Source of the DNA: Pohlia nutans
Taxonomy: Eukaryota > Streptophyta > Bryopsida > Bryales > Mniaceae
Assembly (NCBI GenBank): GCA_022496805.1
Contig: CM040088.1
Coordinates: forward strand, 25,403,501 to 25,467,500
Length of the DNA: 64,000 nt
Direction of reading: 5' to 3'
The notes under the pieces are model-generated. The model did not search any database. It was not told where the DNA came from and worked only from the letters and a program-made list of their open reading frames with translations. Made by a program: the position numbers and the translations under genes. Each line of letters opens with the position of its first letter. Within the stretch, counting starts at the first letter, position 1. Below are positions 44,443-56,052 of this stretch, piece by piece.

Positions 44443-47400
44443 ATGGGAGGCGGCATAGAAACATTACCTCCATACATCTTGCAAGACATACTGTACAATG
44501 GGCGATTAGCGCCCGTGGATCTAGCCAGCTTAGAAGCGTCCTCGTACATGTTTCGTGCGGCGAGCGGAATCGAGCCGTACAGATTCAAGTCCATCACGGA
44601 ATTAGCGGCGCATCACGTGTGTCAAATCCATCCCCTGTTCGAAAACTTCCCTGCTCGTGCGCGCTCGGAGCTTCTAGCCAGGTGCGAGGGTAACTGGAAA
44701 CTGGTGTTGCACTTCGTGGAGTCCTTGCAGCAGCACGCAAGCGCCCAAGGCCACAATGTAAGTCTAACACACCAACTCCATGCCTGCCTGCCTGCCTTCT
44801 TCAAGATTGTTCAGGTCATTCAAGGAACCTCTCTACATCGTAGGCACGCCAATTACCGTGTCAAACATAATAATTACACTATTTTCTCAAATAAAATTAG
44901 TGGGTTAGTAAGTTGTGAACAGGTGCATGCCTTTCTATTATTGCTGTTTGTTATAAAAATCTCACCTTTTGAAAGAGATGCTTGATTCTTCATTTTATGT
45001 GGCTCTGCCTTCACCGGACACTCTCAATATTACGTAATATTTCTGAATCATGCTCGTACGGCTTGAAATCGAGTTCGTCCGGTTCAGAGTTCGGTCAAGT
45101 GCACGGTAATTGGAAGTGTTCGGTGATAGGCGTGCCCTTCCAACGTTGAAATTCTATTCTATTGCAGATTCTCACAGCGGCGGGCAAGTACCACACGATC
45201 GTGGTGAATGGGGACGGAGAATTGTTTGCCTGCGGAGGCGGAGGGGCTATACTTGGACAAGAGCCTCCAGTCTCGACTCTGCAAATTCCCACGCAAATTA
45301 CTCACGGTTTATCCGCGGCTGCGGGACGCATCGTTCAGATTTCTGCGACGTTCAACCACGCTGCCTTCGTCACAGAATTCGGACAGGTAATAATTTAACG
45401 AACAAGCTGCATCTCCCCTTATTAACCCTTAACCCTTCGTCGGGCCTATGACTACGGAATCAAGCTGTACCTGTCACACTCAATTTTGCCACTATAAATA
45501 AGATAAGAATTCTAATTTATACTTTTAGTAGATGAAGCCATGTGTCTACTACAACCCATGATTTTTTCACAAGTTTTGGTGAAAATTTGAAATTATTATG
45601 ATTTTTTGAAGTGATTGTAAAGAAAATTCATATCAATTACAAAATATACTCAAAAATTCTAATTTTTTTGGCCAAAGGCGTTAATTACAATGAAGAACAT
45701 TACATGAAATGAAAATCATCCGTGTATCTAAATTTAGATTTTTTTTTCCTACACCATGGTAATACATGTTGAACTTGTAACTCCAATAAAACACTCAATT
45801 TGCAGAGTTTTCCAAAAATTCAAAGTGAAGTAAAATAACAGACTTGGTAAGCTTCATTTTGTTCAAATGCAATAGAACTCATTTTCATGGCCTAAATTTA
45901 GTTTAAGTAGAAAAAACAGAAAAATCCAACATACACTACACGGTGAATCGTTTTTACTGACTCTTTTTGTAGTTAGGACCCCATATAAAATCCAAAAATA
46001 GCTTGGATGATCTGAATTTAACTTGAAGAGATGGCATGACCAACAAAAATCCTTCACAAAAAAAATTGGATGAAAATCGTCTATGTAGCAATTGGAATTG
46101 AATAGTGAGTTACATTGATAAGCCAATTTTGACCTCCTACATAACATTCAGACACATCCCCACATGTCCCTCACTTTTAAAGAGAGCAACATTATAAGTA
46201 ATAATACTTTAACCCAAGAATGTTATGGTGCGTGGCTAACTAATAGAAAATGGGCAACATGAATAGAAATTTTCTTGAACACTGGGTCACTTCTTGGATT
46301 ATGACCTTCTTGCTTCCTTCCCCACCCTCCCCACTCTTTGAAAAATGAAAAATAAAGGGTTGCACTTAATGCACTACATGGATGGAATTCACCTGATGCA
46401 CTATAAATCACATGATGGATGAAAAGGCAGAGTGGCTGAATGCTACTGAATGTTATGTAGTACTTACAAATTCAGGGCATGCATATAATTATGCGAGCAG
46501 GTGTACACATTTGGTCACAACAATTTCGGTTGCTGCGGAGTCGGAGAACGCGGACAATCCGTGCCGACGCCAAGGCTTGTGACGACGCTGCAGCGGATTC
46601 CGTGTGGCCAAGTTGCAACAGGGCAAGGGTACACGTTAGCGATCACGCGGGCGGGGGAGGTGTTCTCCTGGGGATGTAACTCGCACGGCCAACTGGGACA
46701 CGGCAACACGCAAGAGCAATTGCGACCCTTGCAGATTGAACATTTCGACGCGGAGTCTGGCAACGCTGTGGCACAAGTTTCCGCCGGTGTTTGCCACACG
46801 CTGGCGGTGACCAAGGCAGGGCACTTGTTCTCCTGGGGCTATGGCTCCAATTACTGTCTCGGTCACGACGACTTCCTCACCGAGCTCCGGCCCAAGCGCG
46901 TTGAGCATGGCGGCTTCGACGATCTCTTCATCGCTTCTGTGTCTGCCGGCGACGAGCATTCTGCGGCCATTGATTCCTCGGGACATGTACGCAGATCATC
47001 CTCACTTTCCGAATTCCTTCCTCTACTTTACTATTCCGTCTGTCCCAATATAAAGAGCACCTCCTAAAATTCAACATACAGTATAATAGGGGTGTCACAC
47101 CCTTTCTTTCCATTTGCAATCTTCAGAGAATGCGTACGTGGCACTTTCTTCTTGAATTGTGGAGGACTCATTCTTCGAAAATGGAGAAGTTTCATTCTTT
47201 TCTTTTGGAGGTGAAGAATGGGCATGAATATTGATAAACCGTGAAGCCGTGGAGAAGAGTAACAAGCCGTGTCTATTCTCATTCTTCACACGGTGAGAAA
47301 GGGATTCACACCTTCTTCATGGAGAATGGCCATGATGGGCTTCACGTTTCTCTCCCAAGGTTCTCAATCTCCAAAGAATCAATCTTCTTGGAAGAGGTGT

Positions 47401-49340
47401 GACAACCCCTAATGTAATTCTACAATATCCTACACACACTATCATTGTACTAGATAGAGTACTCCATGGGCTCCGCTACGGCATGTAGCGGATGCATGTT
47501 AACTTTGAGGTGTTGGCATGCACCCACTACATGACGTGACGAGCCCATGGAGTACTCGATTTAACATAGCCTACAACACATGCCACACATTTGCATTGCC
47601 ATTAGATTAGGGTTAGGATTGGAATAATTTATTCCGTGAGAACTTGGTTGCTATCAGGTGTACACATGGGGCAAGGGCTACTGTGGAGCTTTAGGTCACG
47701 GAGTCGAAACAGACCAACCCACTCCGCTACTAGTTGCCGGATTGAAGAGCTTCCGTGCTGTTCAGGTACACTCTTCTCCATTTTTCCTGCACCCCATTTC
47801 TGTAGGGCATGGGTAGTGAGGTCTATCTTTAGAGGTCGCAACAATTCTTGGATATGGAGAGCATGGCTGTATCTCATAATCTTGGCTTTCTTTAGTCTTG
47901 TGACGTCATCTTGTGACAAAATGGCGTATTTAGTGTCCCGGGACACTACCGTAGGTTGATAGCAGTTTCGGCACTTTTGGGAAATGACGTCAGCTTTTTG
48001 GTCTGCCACGTCGACTCTTTCAAATGTCACAACCAATCAGAAAGCGACACATGGCAGATTCCTAAAATTTTGAATTGATTTGTGCCGAAATTGCTATTAG
48101 CCTACGGTATTTCTAAACCCGGACACTATTTAATTTTAGGGAGATATAGTGTCCTCGTAAAAAAAAAAATGAATGTAGTGTTCCAATGACATATGGCAAT
48201 TTTATAATAAATATGACATGCCACCTCATGTCACTTTTGTTACTTGAAAAGAACATGACACTCTCAATGAAAGTGAGGATTATAAGTGGCGAACTCCTAT
48301 GTAGTGTGAAGGGACACTATTTCTCTTCACCTTTGAACGAATTGTGGTAAAAGACATCAATTCTCCTTGGACACTAAATACGCCATTTAGTGTAGACACA
48401 ACTATTGAGGTTATGTCCGGTAACATGAAAATACAGCCGAGTTTCTACTTTCACAGTTCTTAGTTTATAATTCAACTCCCTTGCCACACATTGCTCAATC
48501 CATGCTTCTTGACATGTTGAACAAACCCTAATTTTTGATTCAACTATTGATGTCATGTCTGACAAGATTGAACAAGATTCCATCATTGAAGTTATGTCCG
48601 GTAACCTGAAAGTACAACCTCATTCTTTCTGTGGCTTGGCATGTTTTTCCTCATGAGTTGTCTCCCTCATCACACATTGATCTCCTCAAAATGATGAGCA
48701 AACCCTGATTCCTGCCTGACTGACACCAGCAATCATGTTGACCAGGGATTTGTTTTTCATTTTTTCAAGGGAGTCCCATTGGTGATTTGAAAAGGTTTAC
48801 ATTTTTTTAAACTACATACACGTAACTTTCTATAGAATTGTTGGCTAATTTTTCTTATAGCAACTTAGCAAGCCCATTTTTCATATAGCAAGTTGGCAAT
48901 ATATAGTCATAAAAATATTTGCTGATGTTGACCATGCCAAGCTTTGTGAATGCTACGAGAAGGATTGAGAGAGTGGTGATTGGCAATGGTGGTGGCAGGT
49001 AGTGGCAAGCAGGAGGAAAACGTTCGTTCTGGCGGACAACGGAGTTGTGCATTCATTCGGATGGGTGGCATATTATAGCCTAGGAGTGCAAGGCAAAGCA
49101 GCATCGGACAAAGTGACGACGCCACAGGCGCTGGAAGTGGCGCTGCAAGGGCACAAAGTAGCGGCCGTGGCGGCGGGCCAGTACCACACCGTGGTGGTGA
49201 CGAAGAAGGGTGCCATCTTCGGGTTCGGCGACAATGAGAACAGCCAACTGGGCATGGTGAATGTTGTCAACATGTCGCCTTTGCCTGTGAAAACTCCCGC
49301 CGAGCTCTTCACGTCCGTCACGGGTGTTGTCCAAGACTAA
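44443..49340 (+). CDS. F-box-like / RCC1-repeat protein
   Basis: Exons are 44443-44757, 45168-45386, 46501-46986, 47658-47765 and 48999-49340, giving 489 residues with consistent phase-0 introns. The N-terminus (about residues 5-40, LPPYILQDILYNGRLAPVDL) looks like a degenerate F-box. The rest is a seven-bladed RCC1-type propeller built from repeats such as VFSWGCNSHGQLGHG, LFSWGYGSNYCLGHD, VYTWGKGYCGALGHG and IFGFGDNENSQLG. Layout and sequence resemble the plant RCC1 family that includes Arabidopsis At3g15430 (from memory). The annotated start is the first ATG in frame. Molecular role is unknown; an E3-ligase adaptor or scaffold is possible if the F-box is real. Introns 2-4 contain several MITEs, one ending only 43 bp before exon 3. 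Confidence 0.92.
46139..46457. mobile_element. ACATTCAGTAGC MITE, RCC1 intron 2
   Basis: The left end ACATAACATTCAGACAC is slightly changed; the right end GCTACTGAATGTTATG is intact. It lies 43 bp upstream of the exon 3 acceptor, so it supplies or displaces the branch-point region. Confidence 0.68.
47089..47409. mobile_element. GGGGTGTCACACC MITE with TA target site, RCC1 intron 3
   Basis: Ends GGGGTGTCACACCC and AGGTGTGACAACCCC are flanked by TA on both sides, as in Stowaway/mariner MITEs. It is 321 bp and the cleanest copy of the family. Internal halves are partly complementary. Confidence 0.8.
47457..47557. repeat. 101-bp hairpin, RCC1 intron 3
   Basis: GAGTACTCCATGGGCTC and its exact complement GAGCCCATGGAGTACTC bound the segment, with a second short inverted pair inside. 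Confidence 0.65.
47918..48388. mobile_element. Foldback MITE, RCC1 intron 4
   Basis: AAATGGCGTATTTAGTGTCC at the left is repeated inverted as GGACACTAAATACGCCATTT at the right. A nested inverted pair (CTACCGTAGGTTGATAGCAG and its near complement) lies at about 47945-48120. Confidence 0.7.
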
Positions 49341-49549
49341 TTAAGTTTAGAGCTAGTTTACATAATCGTATGCCCAGGCAGATGAGCAACAAATATTTTC
49401 TAGAAACTGCTCTATATCATGCTGGAGGGTGGGGGAAGGGGCTTGTCAGTCTGCCACGGTTGCGGGCAGTTTGTTTGTAGGAGTCTATGGAAACAGGCTT
49501 TTAGTGGAGGCTCTTCACACGTGATTGTACCATATCCCACACACTTTTG

Positions 49550-49680
49550 TACACTCCACTCCCTCTCTAATTGCACATTCTTATCATCTCATGTGTTGTG
49601 ATTGGACACCAAGTGGCGAGTGTTCATTTGTCTCAAATGACCTTGTATCAAATGAGTTATTAGAGAGGGTTGAGTGTACA
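49550..49680. repeat. 131-bp hairpin 3' of the RCC1 gene
   Basis: TGTACACTCCACTCCCTCTC and its near complement ending GAGTGTACA bound the segment. It lies about 210 bp past the stop codon, probably in or near the 3' UTR. Confidence 0.65.
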
Positions 49681-50339
49681 TAAGTTTGCCATAATATCAA
49701 TGCAGATAAGTTTTGCCATTGTGGCAAGTTGTGCTATTGGCAAAGGAGACGCAAGTCTAGTCTGATAATGCTAGAGTTTTGACAATGAATATGTGCAATA
49801 GCATTTATTTAACCCTTTAATGTCCAGATCTACCACCGATTTCACAGATTTGTTATAAAATGTTTGATGAATCACAAAAATGGAGTAGATATATAAAGAA
49901 CAGTTGAAAATTTCAATGTGTAGATCACATCTGTAGGATTGGATTTATTAAAAATATAAATAGTTTTTAATTAATTTTGCAAGGTTTTCTTTTAAAATCC
50001 CAAATTAACAATTTTTATTTAAAAAATAATAACGAATTCGGAATAATGTGCACTATGAGATGGTATAATTTCTATTGTTTGATTCTACTTATTTTGGAAA
50101 ATCATTGTTAAGGTCTCACTTCTTGAACTAAGAATGATACTTGATATAAACCAATTTTGTCATTTAAAAATAAATCACAAAATCTTATTTTGAAGATCCA
50201 TACTCTACAAATGATAGTCAACTAGCACAAGAACCAAAGAAGATTTGGATGGATGAAAAATCGTACGGGATAAAGTCAAGAGAGAGCTTGCAATCTGTTC
50301 ATTATTCATCATATGGATGGAAGCACGTCAAAAGATTAA

Positions 50340-50440
50340 TCCCTGAAGGTCCTCACTCCTCTTCAAATTTGGAGGTCTTTCAAAGATGCATTATAAAATG
50401 CAACTAAGAGGGATATGTTGAACTTGACTCATTAGAACAA
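50340..50440 (-). repeat. Truncated, inverted TTAA-family MITE
   Basis: TTAA followed by TCCCTGAAGGTCCTCACTCC and then GATGCATTATAAAATGCAA corresponds to the right end of 38707-39273 in reverse orientation. The other end was not found. Confidence 0.55.
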
Positions 50441-51405
50441 ATAGAGGTTGTAGATGGCCCCGAGTACTTTGAAAAGTTGCAAAAGAAGGGGCAGCCAAAA
50501 AAAACAAACAAGCACAATCAATACCGTACTCCCCTAAACTAGAAATCAAAAATGAAATATCACACAATAGAGATAACGCCAAACGACATAAATTAGGGGC
50601 CATACATGAATTGAACCGAGAGCTTCAAATACTAATTCATCAACCTCTCGCAATCATACTCCAACCTAAAAGAGTGACCACCTGAATCACAAATCCCTTA
50701 TAAATTAATTACACTAGAAAACTTACCCCAACCCTTGATTCAATTTTTTTTTCCTCCAGTTACTTGTTACTTGCATTGTGATTATAAAGTTTACCTTTGA
50801 AAAGAGGCATTAAGGGTAGCACACACAAATTTCGTCATAGTGGCCTAGTTGGCAACATTACTCCAAATAGACATCATAGCATAATAGAACATAAGAAGGA
50901 ATCATCCTTTTCAAAGTGGATCTCAAAAAGAATATTTACTCTTCTAAGTGATGTATGAATGCCACTTGTATCCTATAAATTGTGAGATTTCCTTGTAATT
51001 GTCATGTAAACTTAGTTTATAATCATAATTAAATTGTGGTCCCATTTGAAAAAGGTGTTTGCTCCTGTTGCTCTAGTATGCTATAGACTCTCTCTATGAT
51101 AAACACACAAAGTAGCGGAAAGCCACGGGAATGGGGGAACTACCTTAATACCGGGGTCAGGGCATATGCGAATGTGCTCCAGTGTCCTATTGCCGTGCAG
51201 TGGTCGTCTCTCTCTCACAGGAACCCGACATCTCTCCGTGCAGTTCAGATGCTCGCGACAAGTGTTCTTTGAAATCGGGCCTTCTCCCCAATCTGTCAGA
51301 TTATTACCCCTGCATTGGAATTCTAGTGCCATTGTCTCGCTGATTTCGTCAGTTGCTCGTGAATGCACCTGGTCTTTCAATCACAGGACTCTGCATTCTG
51401 TAGCC
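50441..51405. other. Intergenic / 5' region of the methyltransferase gene
   Basis: Sequence from about 51166 is open in the same frame as the methyltransferase exon 1 (codons from an ATG at 51166), so a longer N-terminus is possible. It shows no family resemblance, so I started the gene at 51406. Confidence 0.4.
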
Positions 51406-53018
51406 ATGGAGCTTGTTCGAAACGTGTGCAATGACGTACAAGTTCTGAAATCTATATGGTTTGGAAAGATTACCGGCTCCACACACAAGGAGCGCCTTGA
51501 AAGCTTCTATGGCCCGCAGTCACATTGTTGTCAGTTTCCTAACCAATCCTCTTTTTCTACGTTACATTCTGCTTTGTGTTTTTAGCAAGAGGATGTTCAG
51601 TGGAAGCCGTGCACAGTTTTTGGCCTGTACATAGGAAATGAATTTTGCAAATTGATCAATCTGGTTCTTGAACCCTAATTGCGCAGATGACCACTTCAGA
51701 GCCAGGTTTCTACACGGCAGAACGGGAATGCTGCGAGCGTGTGCACGGGAGATGCAAAGCCTGCAAGATCACAAAGACGGTCTCGTGTGGGTGGACTTGG
51801 GAGGGGGAACCGGGCAAAACGTAGAAACCATGGCCAGTTTCTGTGACTTGTCGTTGTTCAAGAAAGTCTATGTCGTCGATATCTGTGGTCCCCTCTGTGA
51901 CATTGCAAGAGCGAAGGTGGCAAAACAGGGGTGGACCAATGTGGAGGTAGTGGAGGCTGATGTTTGCGATTTTAAACCTGAAGAAACTTCTGCAACGCTT
52001 GTTACTTTCTCCTACTCTCTATCCAGTACTCCCCTAAACCCTGCACCATGTTGTGAATATATACTCCCTCCGTCCCATAATAGATGATAGTGATGCTTTT
52101 TGAAAAAATAAAATAAAATAAAGCAAACTAGAATGATTTCATCAAATCTCTAAATAGAGGTAGTTTTCATTTTAGAGGAGCTGTCTGTCTAAGCAGTATC
52201 TTACTGCACATGGCATGTGTGGCATGTGGCAACATGGTGATGTTCGTTGCAGTGTGTTCTCTGATGTAACAAACATATGCTAACATTGATTTTATCTAGC
52301 TCATATGTTGTTTGTGATCCACACGAGCAAAGACAAGCTTCACATAAAAAACACTTCCTGTGCACTTGTCTTGTATTTTGCTTTCTTAGAATCTGTAAAA
52401 TAACAACTTCAAATTGAAAAAATGACTTGCATCAAGTAATTTGGGACGATTTTTTTCTCAAAAGCATCATCTGTTATGGGACGGAGGAAGTATACACTTG
52501 GTCATGTCTCTGATGCTGGTGCCCTAGGTGTTCATCGTGTAATTCTTGTCCTGTTTTCCTTACTATTTGATTTGGTGTATGAGCCAGTGATTCCCCCATT
52601 CCTGGATGCTCTCGACAAGGCGTTATCCTACTTAAACCCTGCGGTTGGTGTCTTGGGCGTGACTGATTTCTTCACTTCGTTGAAGCATGACAAGGCTGAG
52701 CGACAACACGGGTACCTTACCCGGTGGTTCTGGAGATCTATCTTTGACCTCGACAATATTGATCTAGGCCCAGAGCGGAGACAGTACATGGACTACAAAC
52801 TTGAAACTGGTAAATGTTAATCTGGTACAACTTTCGCCAATCTAGTACTAAGTTGCTGCAGTATTAGTCGACAGCGTGTACGCAATTAGAGATTTCTGAC
52901 TATTTTTGTTGGTGCAGTTTATGAGGAGAATCACACCGGGTACATTCCTTATGTACCATTCCTGCAAGTTCCGTATTACATCTGGTTAGGGAGGCCGAAG
53001 CAGCAGCCAGCACGATGA
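51406..53018 (+). CDS. BtaB-like SAM-dependent methyltransferase (betaine lipid synthase half)
   Basis: Exons are 51406-51529, 51687-52025, 52588-52809 and 52918-53018, giving 261 residues with matching phases. Residues 18-45 (KERLESFYGPQ then YDHFRARFLHGR) and the SAM-binding motif WVDLGGGTGQNVETM are hallmarks of the methyltransferase domain of BTA1, which trimethylates diacylglyceryl-homoserine to the betaine lipid DGTS. Later motifs are VYVVDICGPLCDIAR, TFSYSLSMIPPF, GVTDFF and a YYIWLGRPK end. In bifunctional eukaryotic BTA1 this half is followed by a BtaA-like (DUF3419) aminocarboxypropyl-transferase; here a stop codon follows directly and no BtaA-like remnant is visible downstream to 55 kb. 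It is therefore a stand-alone methyltransferase or a truncated paralogue. Location would be the ER membrane surface. Confidence 0.85.
52064..52490. mobile_element. Stowaway MITE (CTCCCTCCGTCCC ends), 427 bp, intronic
   Basis: Ends CTCCCTCCGTCCCATAATA and TATGGGACGGAGGAAG are flanked by TA. The ends are those of the Stowaway MITEs that are very abundant in flowering plants. It fills most of intron 2 of the methyltransferase gene. Confidence 0.85.
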
Positions 53019-55049
53019 GTACAGTAATCTAGAGTTGTCGTGATATTTCTAAGGCAATCGTGATCTTGCTCATGCCAAGGTTGATGCGCTAGAAACCTTC
53101 CGATCATGAGCAAATTTTCCCCCTCATTGCACATACAATCTCAAGAGAGAATTCATTCTCTCCTACAATTTTTGCGCCACAGATTAAAGAATACAGAGCT
53201 GTATTCCTATGTTTACAATGCAACATCGACTTGATTGAGGCCACTTCATGTCCTGGTATGGTAAGGTGGAGGCACCTAAAACCACCCATTTAACCGTTTA
53301 GTTCTCAAGGCACCAGAAGGTGGTCACTTGTAGGACCGAAATGGTGGTTTATCATAATCAGTGAGGAATTTCGTCGGGCACTCTGAAGTTTAGATGGCAA
53401 GTGCCTTGTCCTTTAGATAATGGAAAAAAATAAATTCAATTATGAGGTATGAGTCGATCAAACATGTGCAAATTATGGTGCTCTCACTGTTGCATATGTA
53501 TAAGAGGCATCAAAGAAATACGAAAGCGTACAAAAGATGGTGCTCGTCACGGATGAATGGGTCTCATGTCATTTGAAATGGCATGCATGGTAATAGATTA
53601 TAATGTCCACTTTTCATTCAGGCACCCTTGGTTACTTTCATACATGCATGGATGTTTATGGTAAAGATTGAACAAGTGCTTCACCAAGGCCATGAAAGAC
53701 ACCGCCGGAAAGAAAGTATAGGACATTCGTATGGTACTGTAGCATTTTGTGTACACTTTCAATTTGTTGTGTAAATATTTATGTAATGTTATTTTTTTTT
53801 GGATCCTTGTATATGTACTCCACTGTGGGCAGAGTCATGTTGTTGGATTATGTAGTGTTAATTTTCACAAAAGAAGGCGTACAAATAGCTGATGTTTACC
53901 GTATCTCTAGAACTTGCACTCATAAATGAGTAGAAATGCAGTGTAAATCTTCTATAAATTAAGTGTAAATCTGTAGAACTTGAAAATAAGGTTTTTGGAA
54001 TCCTCAGAACATCCCACTGGCCTGAAACCGTGCAACCTCGATTTTAGGAAAATTCATTCAAACTTCCATGGACCTTAGCATGCACCCCCTCTAGACATCA
54101 GAAATGAGCAGTACAATATACAAACTAAATACAAGTTATAATTTCATAATCCGCATGGTAGACCTTGAATGAATTCCACAAGAAAATGCTCACCCAAGTG
54201 ACCTTGTATTTTGAACGACCACTGCAATTTTTATTTTTTTGGGCTACATTGCGATTCTGGTGGCCTCACAGATCCCACACAGAAAATCACCTCCTTAGTG
54301 CTACAATACCCAAAGCATTAAAGGGTTAAGCTGCTGTGCTTGGAATTTGTTGAAATGTGCTATGGCTTTATGCGGAAATCTCCTCATTGCCAGAATTAGC
54401 ACGAGATGTAAAGAAGTTGAACGCTAAGTTACCGCCATATTCGTTTGGGGTACGATTTCAATTCATTTGAGAGTTTTGTGAGATAGAAAGCAATGTACGC
54501 CCAGAGCTTCTAAAGCCAAGAAAATTACTGGTGATTGTCAGCAAAGATAAGCTTAAAAGGCCAAGGAAATTGCTCTACGGAGCCACATGATGAACTGTGA
54601 GATTTGATGGTCTCACATCTCGCACTCAGCACCGTTCCACTGCCACATTTGCAGACCGCCAAGACTAGGGTCTGGAGTTGGCACCTACTCACAGATGCCA
54701 ACTACTGAGGTCCCTCTGTGCATTCGCATGATGAATCTTTCCAAGACATGCCTTGCTAGGAGTGTAAAAAACCATTAATGAAATGTTCCAGTAGACAGGT
54801 CAACACACGCTCATAGAAGGAGCAGGCATTGGTTTGAGGCTGGGGTCCTTCCACCAAAGGAAGAACACATGCAATCTACGCTTTAGCCGACACCCACTCC
54901 GTTAAGAAAGACAAAGTGGTAACGCCTCGCAGCCAAAGCAGTCCCGTAATATGGTTCAAAGTTCCCTCAATCGGATATCTTTTTGTAATCACGTGTTTTC
55001 ATGATTAGCATGGTGTTGTCATCATTGGGAAACACGTCACGAAACACTC
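53019..55049. other. Intergenic, no gene recognised
   Basis: Mixed-composition sequence. It was searched by eye for a BtaA-like domain and none was seen. The short frame at 53747-53929 has no known motif. Confidence 0.45.
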
Positions 55050-55352
55050 TTAACTTATGTTGGACCCCAAAAATGACCAGAAAGCAGTAGTACACAATCT
55101 TAAAAAGTGAAGGATCTTCTCTCTGTAGGGACGCTTATTCGACTCCACCGCACTTTTTAAGTCTGCGAAGCCAAACTTTAGGTCCCGATTCACGATAACA
55201 GAACTTAGATCAGATGGCAAATCTCGCTGGTGTTTCTCCAGAGAACTCGAGAGCTCTTTCAGAAACACGGACCAATTGCGATCATCATGTCCGGACAAGA
55301 CGAAAAGACCTTCGGTGTGCTCATATTCTATGGGTGTATTGTAGTCTGTCAT
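55050..55352 (-). CDS. Hypothetical 100-residue protein
   Basis: An ATG-started frame (MTDYNTPIEYEHTEGLFVLS...) of 100 codons follows a plausible promoter and 5' region on the same strand. The sequence is hydrophilic in the middle, with a hydrophobic C-terminus (TTAFWSFLG). I recognise no family. It may be a genuine small protein, an exon of a gene whose other exons I missed, or chance. Confidence 0.28.
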   Translation of the reverse strand: MTDYNTPIEYEHTEGLFVLSGHDDRNWSVFLKELSSSLEKHQRDLPSDLSSVIVNRDLKFGFADLKSAVESNKRPYREKILHFLRLCTTAFWSFLGSNIS

Positions 55353-55359
55353 GCCTTCG

Positions 55360-55442
55360 GCACTCAGTACGAGGAATTGTTACAATCATAGCACAAGCGA
55401 TACAACGACAGACACTATCGAGATGGAGAGAGTCATCAGCGA
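55360..55442 (-). ncRNA. Candidate C/D-box snoRNA
   Basis: On the minus strand a C box TGATGA (55438-55433) and a D box CTGA (55367-55364) lie about 66 nt apart, with a C'-like ATGATT between them. The 10 nt AATTCCTCGT one base upstream of the D box is complementary to ACGAGGAATT, a conserved segment near the 3' end of 18S rRNA (from memory). The fifth base from the D box would direct 2'-O-methylation of the A in ACGAGG, apparently the site guided in humans by SNORD82. The terminal stem is short (about 3 bp including G-U) and the D' box imperfect (CTGT). Confidence 0.42.
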
Positions 55443-55675
55443 CTTAAATATAGGTAATCAGAAGCTTGCTTCATTTTGTTGCAGTATTTTCGTCATCACG
55501 CGAACTCCCAAACCAGTGAACAGAAACCCTAGACAACATCGAAACCGCAGCACAAGACCCTATCAAGCACATACACACAGGGCCTAATAATCGAAAGGGA
55601 TTAACAGCAACAACACATCTACAAGAACGCTAGAGAAGTGACCCGAGAATATGAGGAACCGGAGAGCAGCGGCGT

Positions 55676-55700
55676 GTTTATATGGAGGCTCAAACCCTAA
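55676..55700 (-). promoter_or_regulatory. Minus-strand core promoter: TATA box plus telo-box
   Basis: Read on the minus strand, TTAGGGTTTG (telo-box, 55700-55691) is followed by CATATAAAC (TATA-like, 55684-55676). This order and spacing is common at plant translation-machinery and snoRNA genes. It predicts a transcript starting near 55650 and running through the candidate snoRNA and the small frame. Confidence 0.5.
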
Positions 55701-56052
55701 AAACGCAGGAGCACAGGTAAGGGTCCGAGCCACGGTCAAAGGTCGGGACCGCGGTCACACCACGGGTCCCTGGTTATAGGGCGATTGATCGTCTTCTTCC
55801 CGAACTGAATGGAAGGCCCGGCGTCCGTCACTGACGCCGATTGCGTTGTGCGGATCCGGCGCGCCCGCCATCGAAGTGGATTTGCGGTCGATCTCACGGG
55901 TCCGATGTGATGTGCAGTGTTTTTTTTCATCCTGCATTTCACTCTTCCTGCACGGATCGTGCAAAAACGCAGCACGAATCCAGCGGTTGCGAGGGGAGAG
56001 TCATCCTTAGTAGCCCTAGGTTTGATGGAAGTGTGATTTTTCTGACGTGACC

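Noticed and set aside
47028..47088. Left end of another Stowaway MITE (ATTCCGTCTGTCCCAATATA)
   Set aside because: The matching right end was not found on the far side of the inserted MITE, so it is too weak to list as an element.
49809..49835. TTAACCCTTTAATGTCC as another TTAA element end
   Set aside because: No complementary right end at a plausible distance was found.
51166..51405. Longer N-terminus for the methyltransferase
   Set aside because: The frame is open, but the residues show no relation to the family and no clear targeting peptide; family similarity starts a few residues after the ATG at 51406.
55441..55500. Second C/D snoRNA upstream of the candidate (TGATGA...CTGA on the minus strand)
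   Set aside because: Only about 36 nt separate the boxes, there is no terminal stem, and the guide does not match an rRNA segment I can recall.
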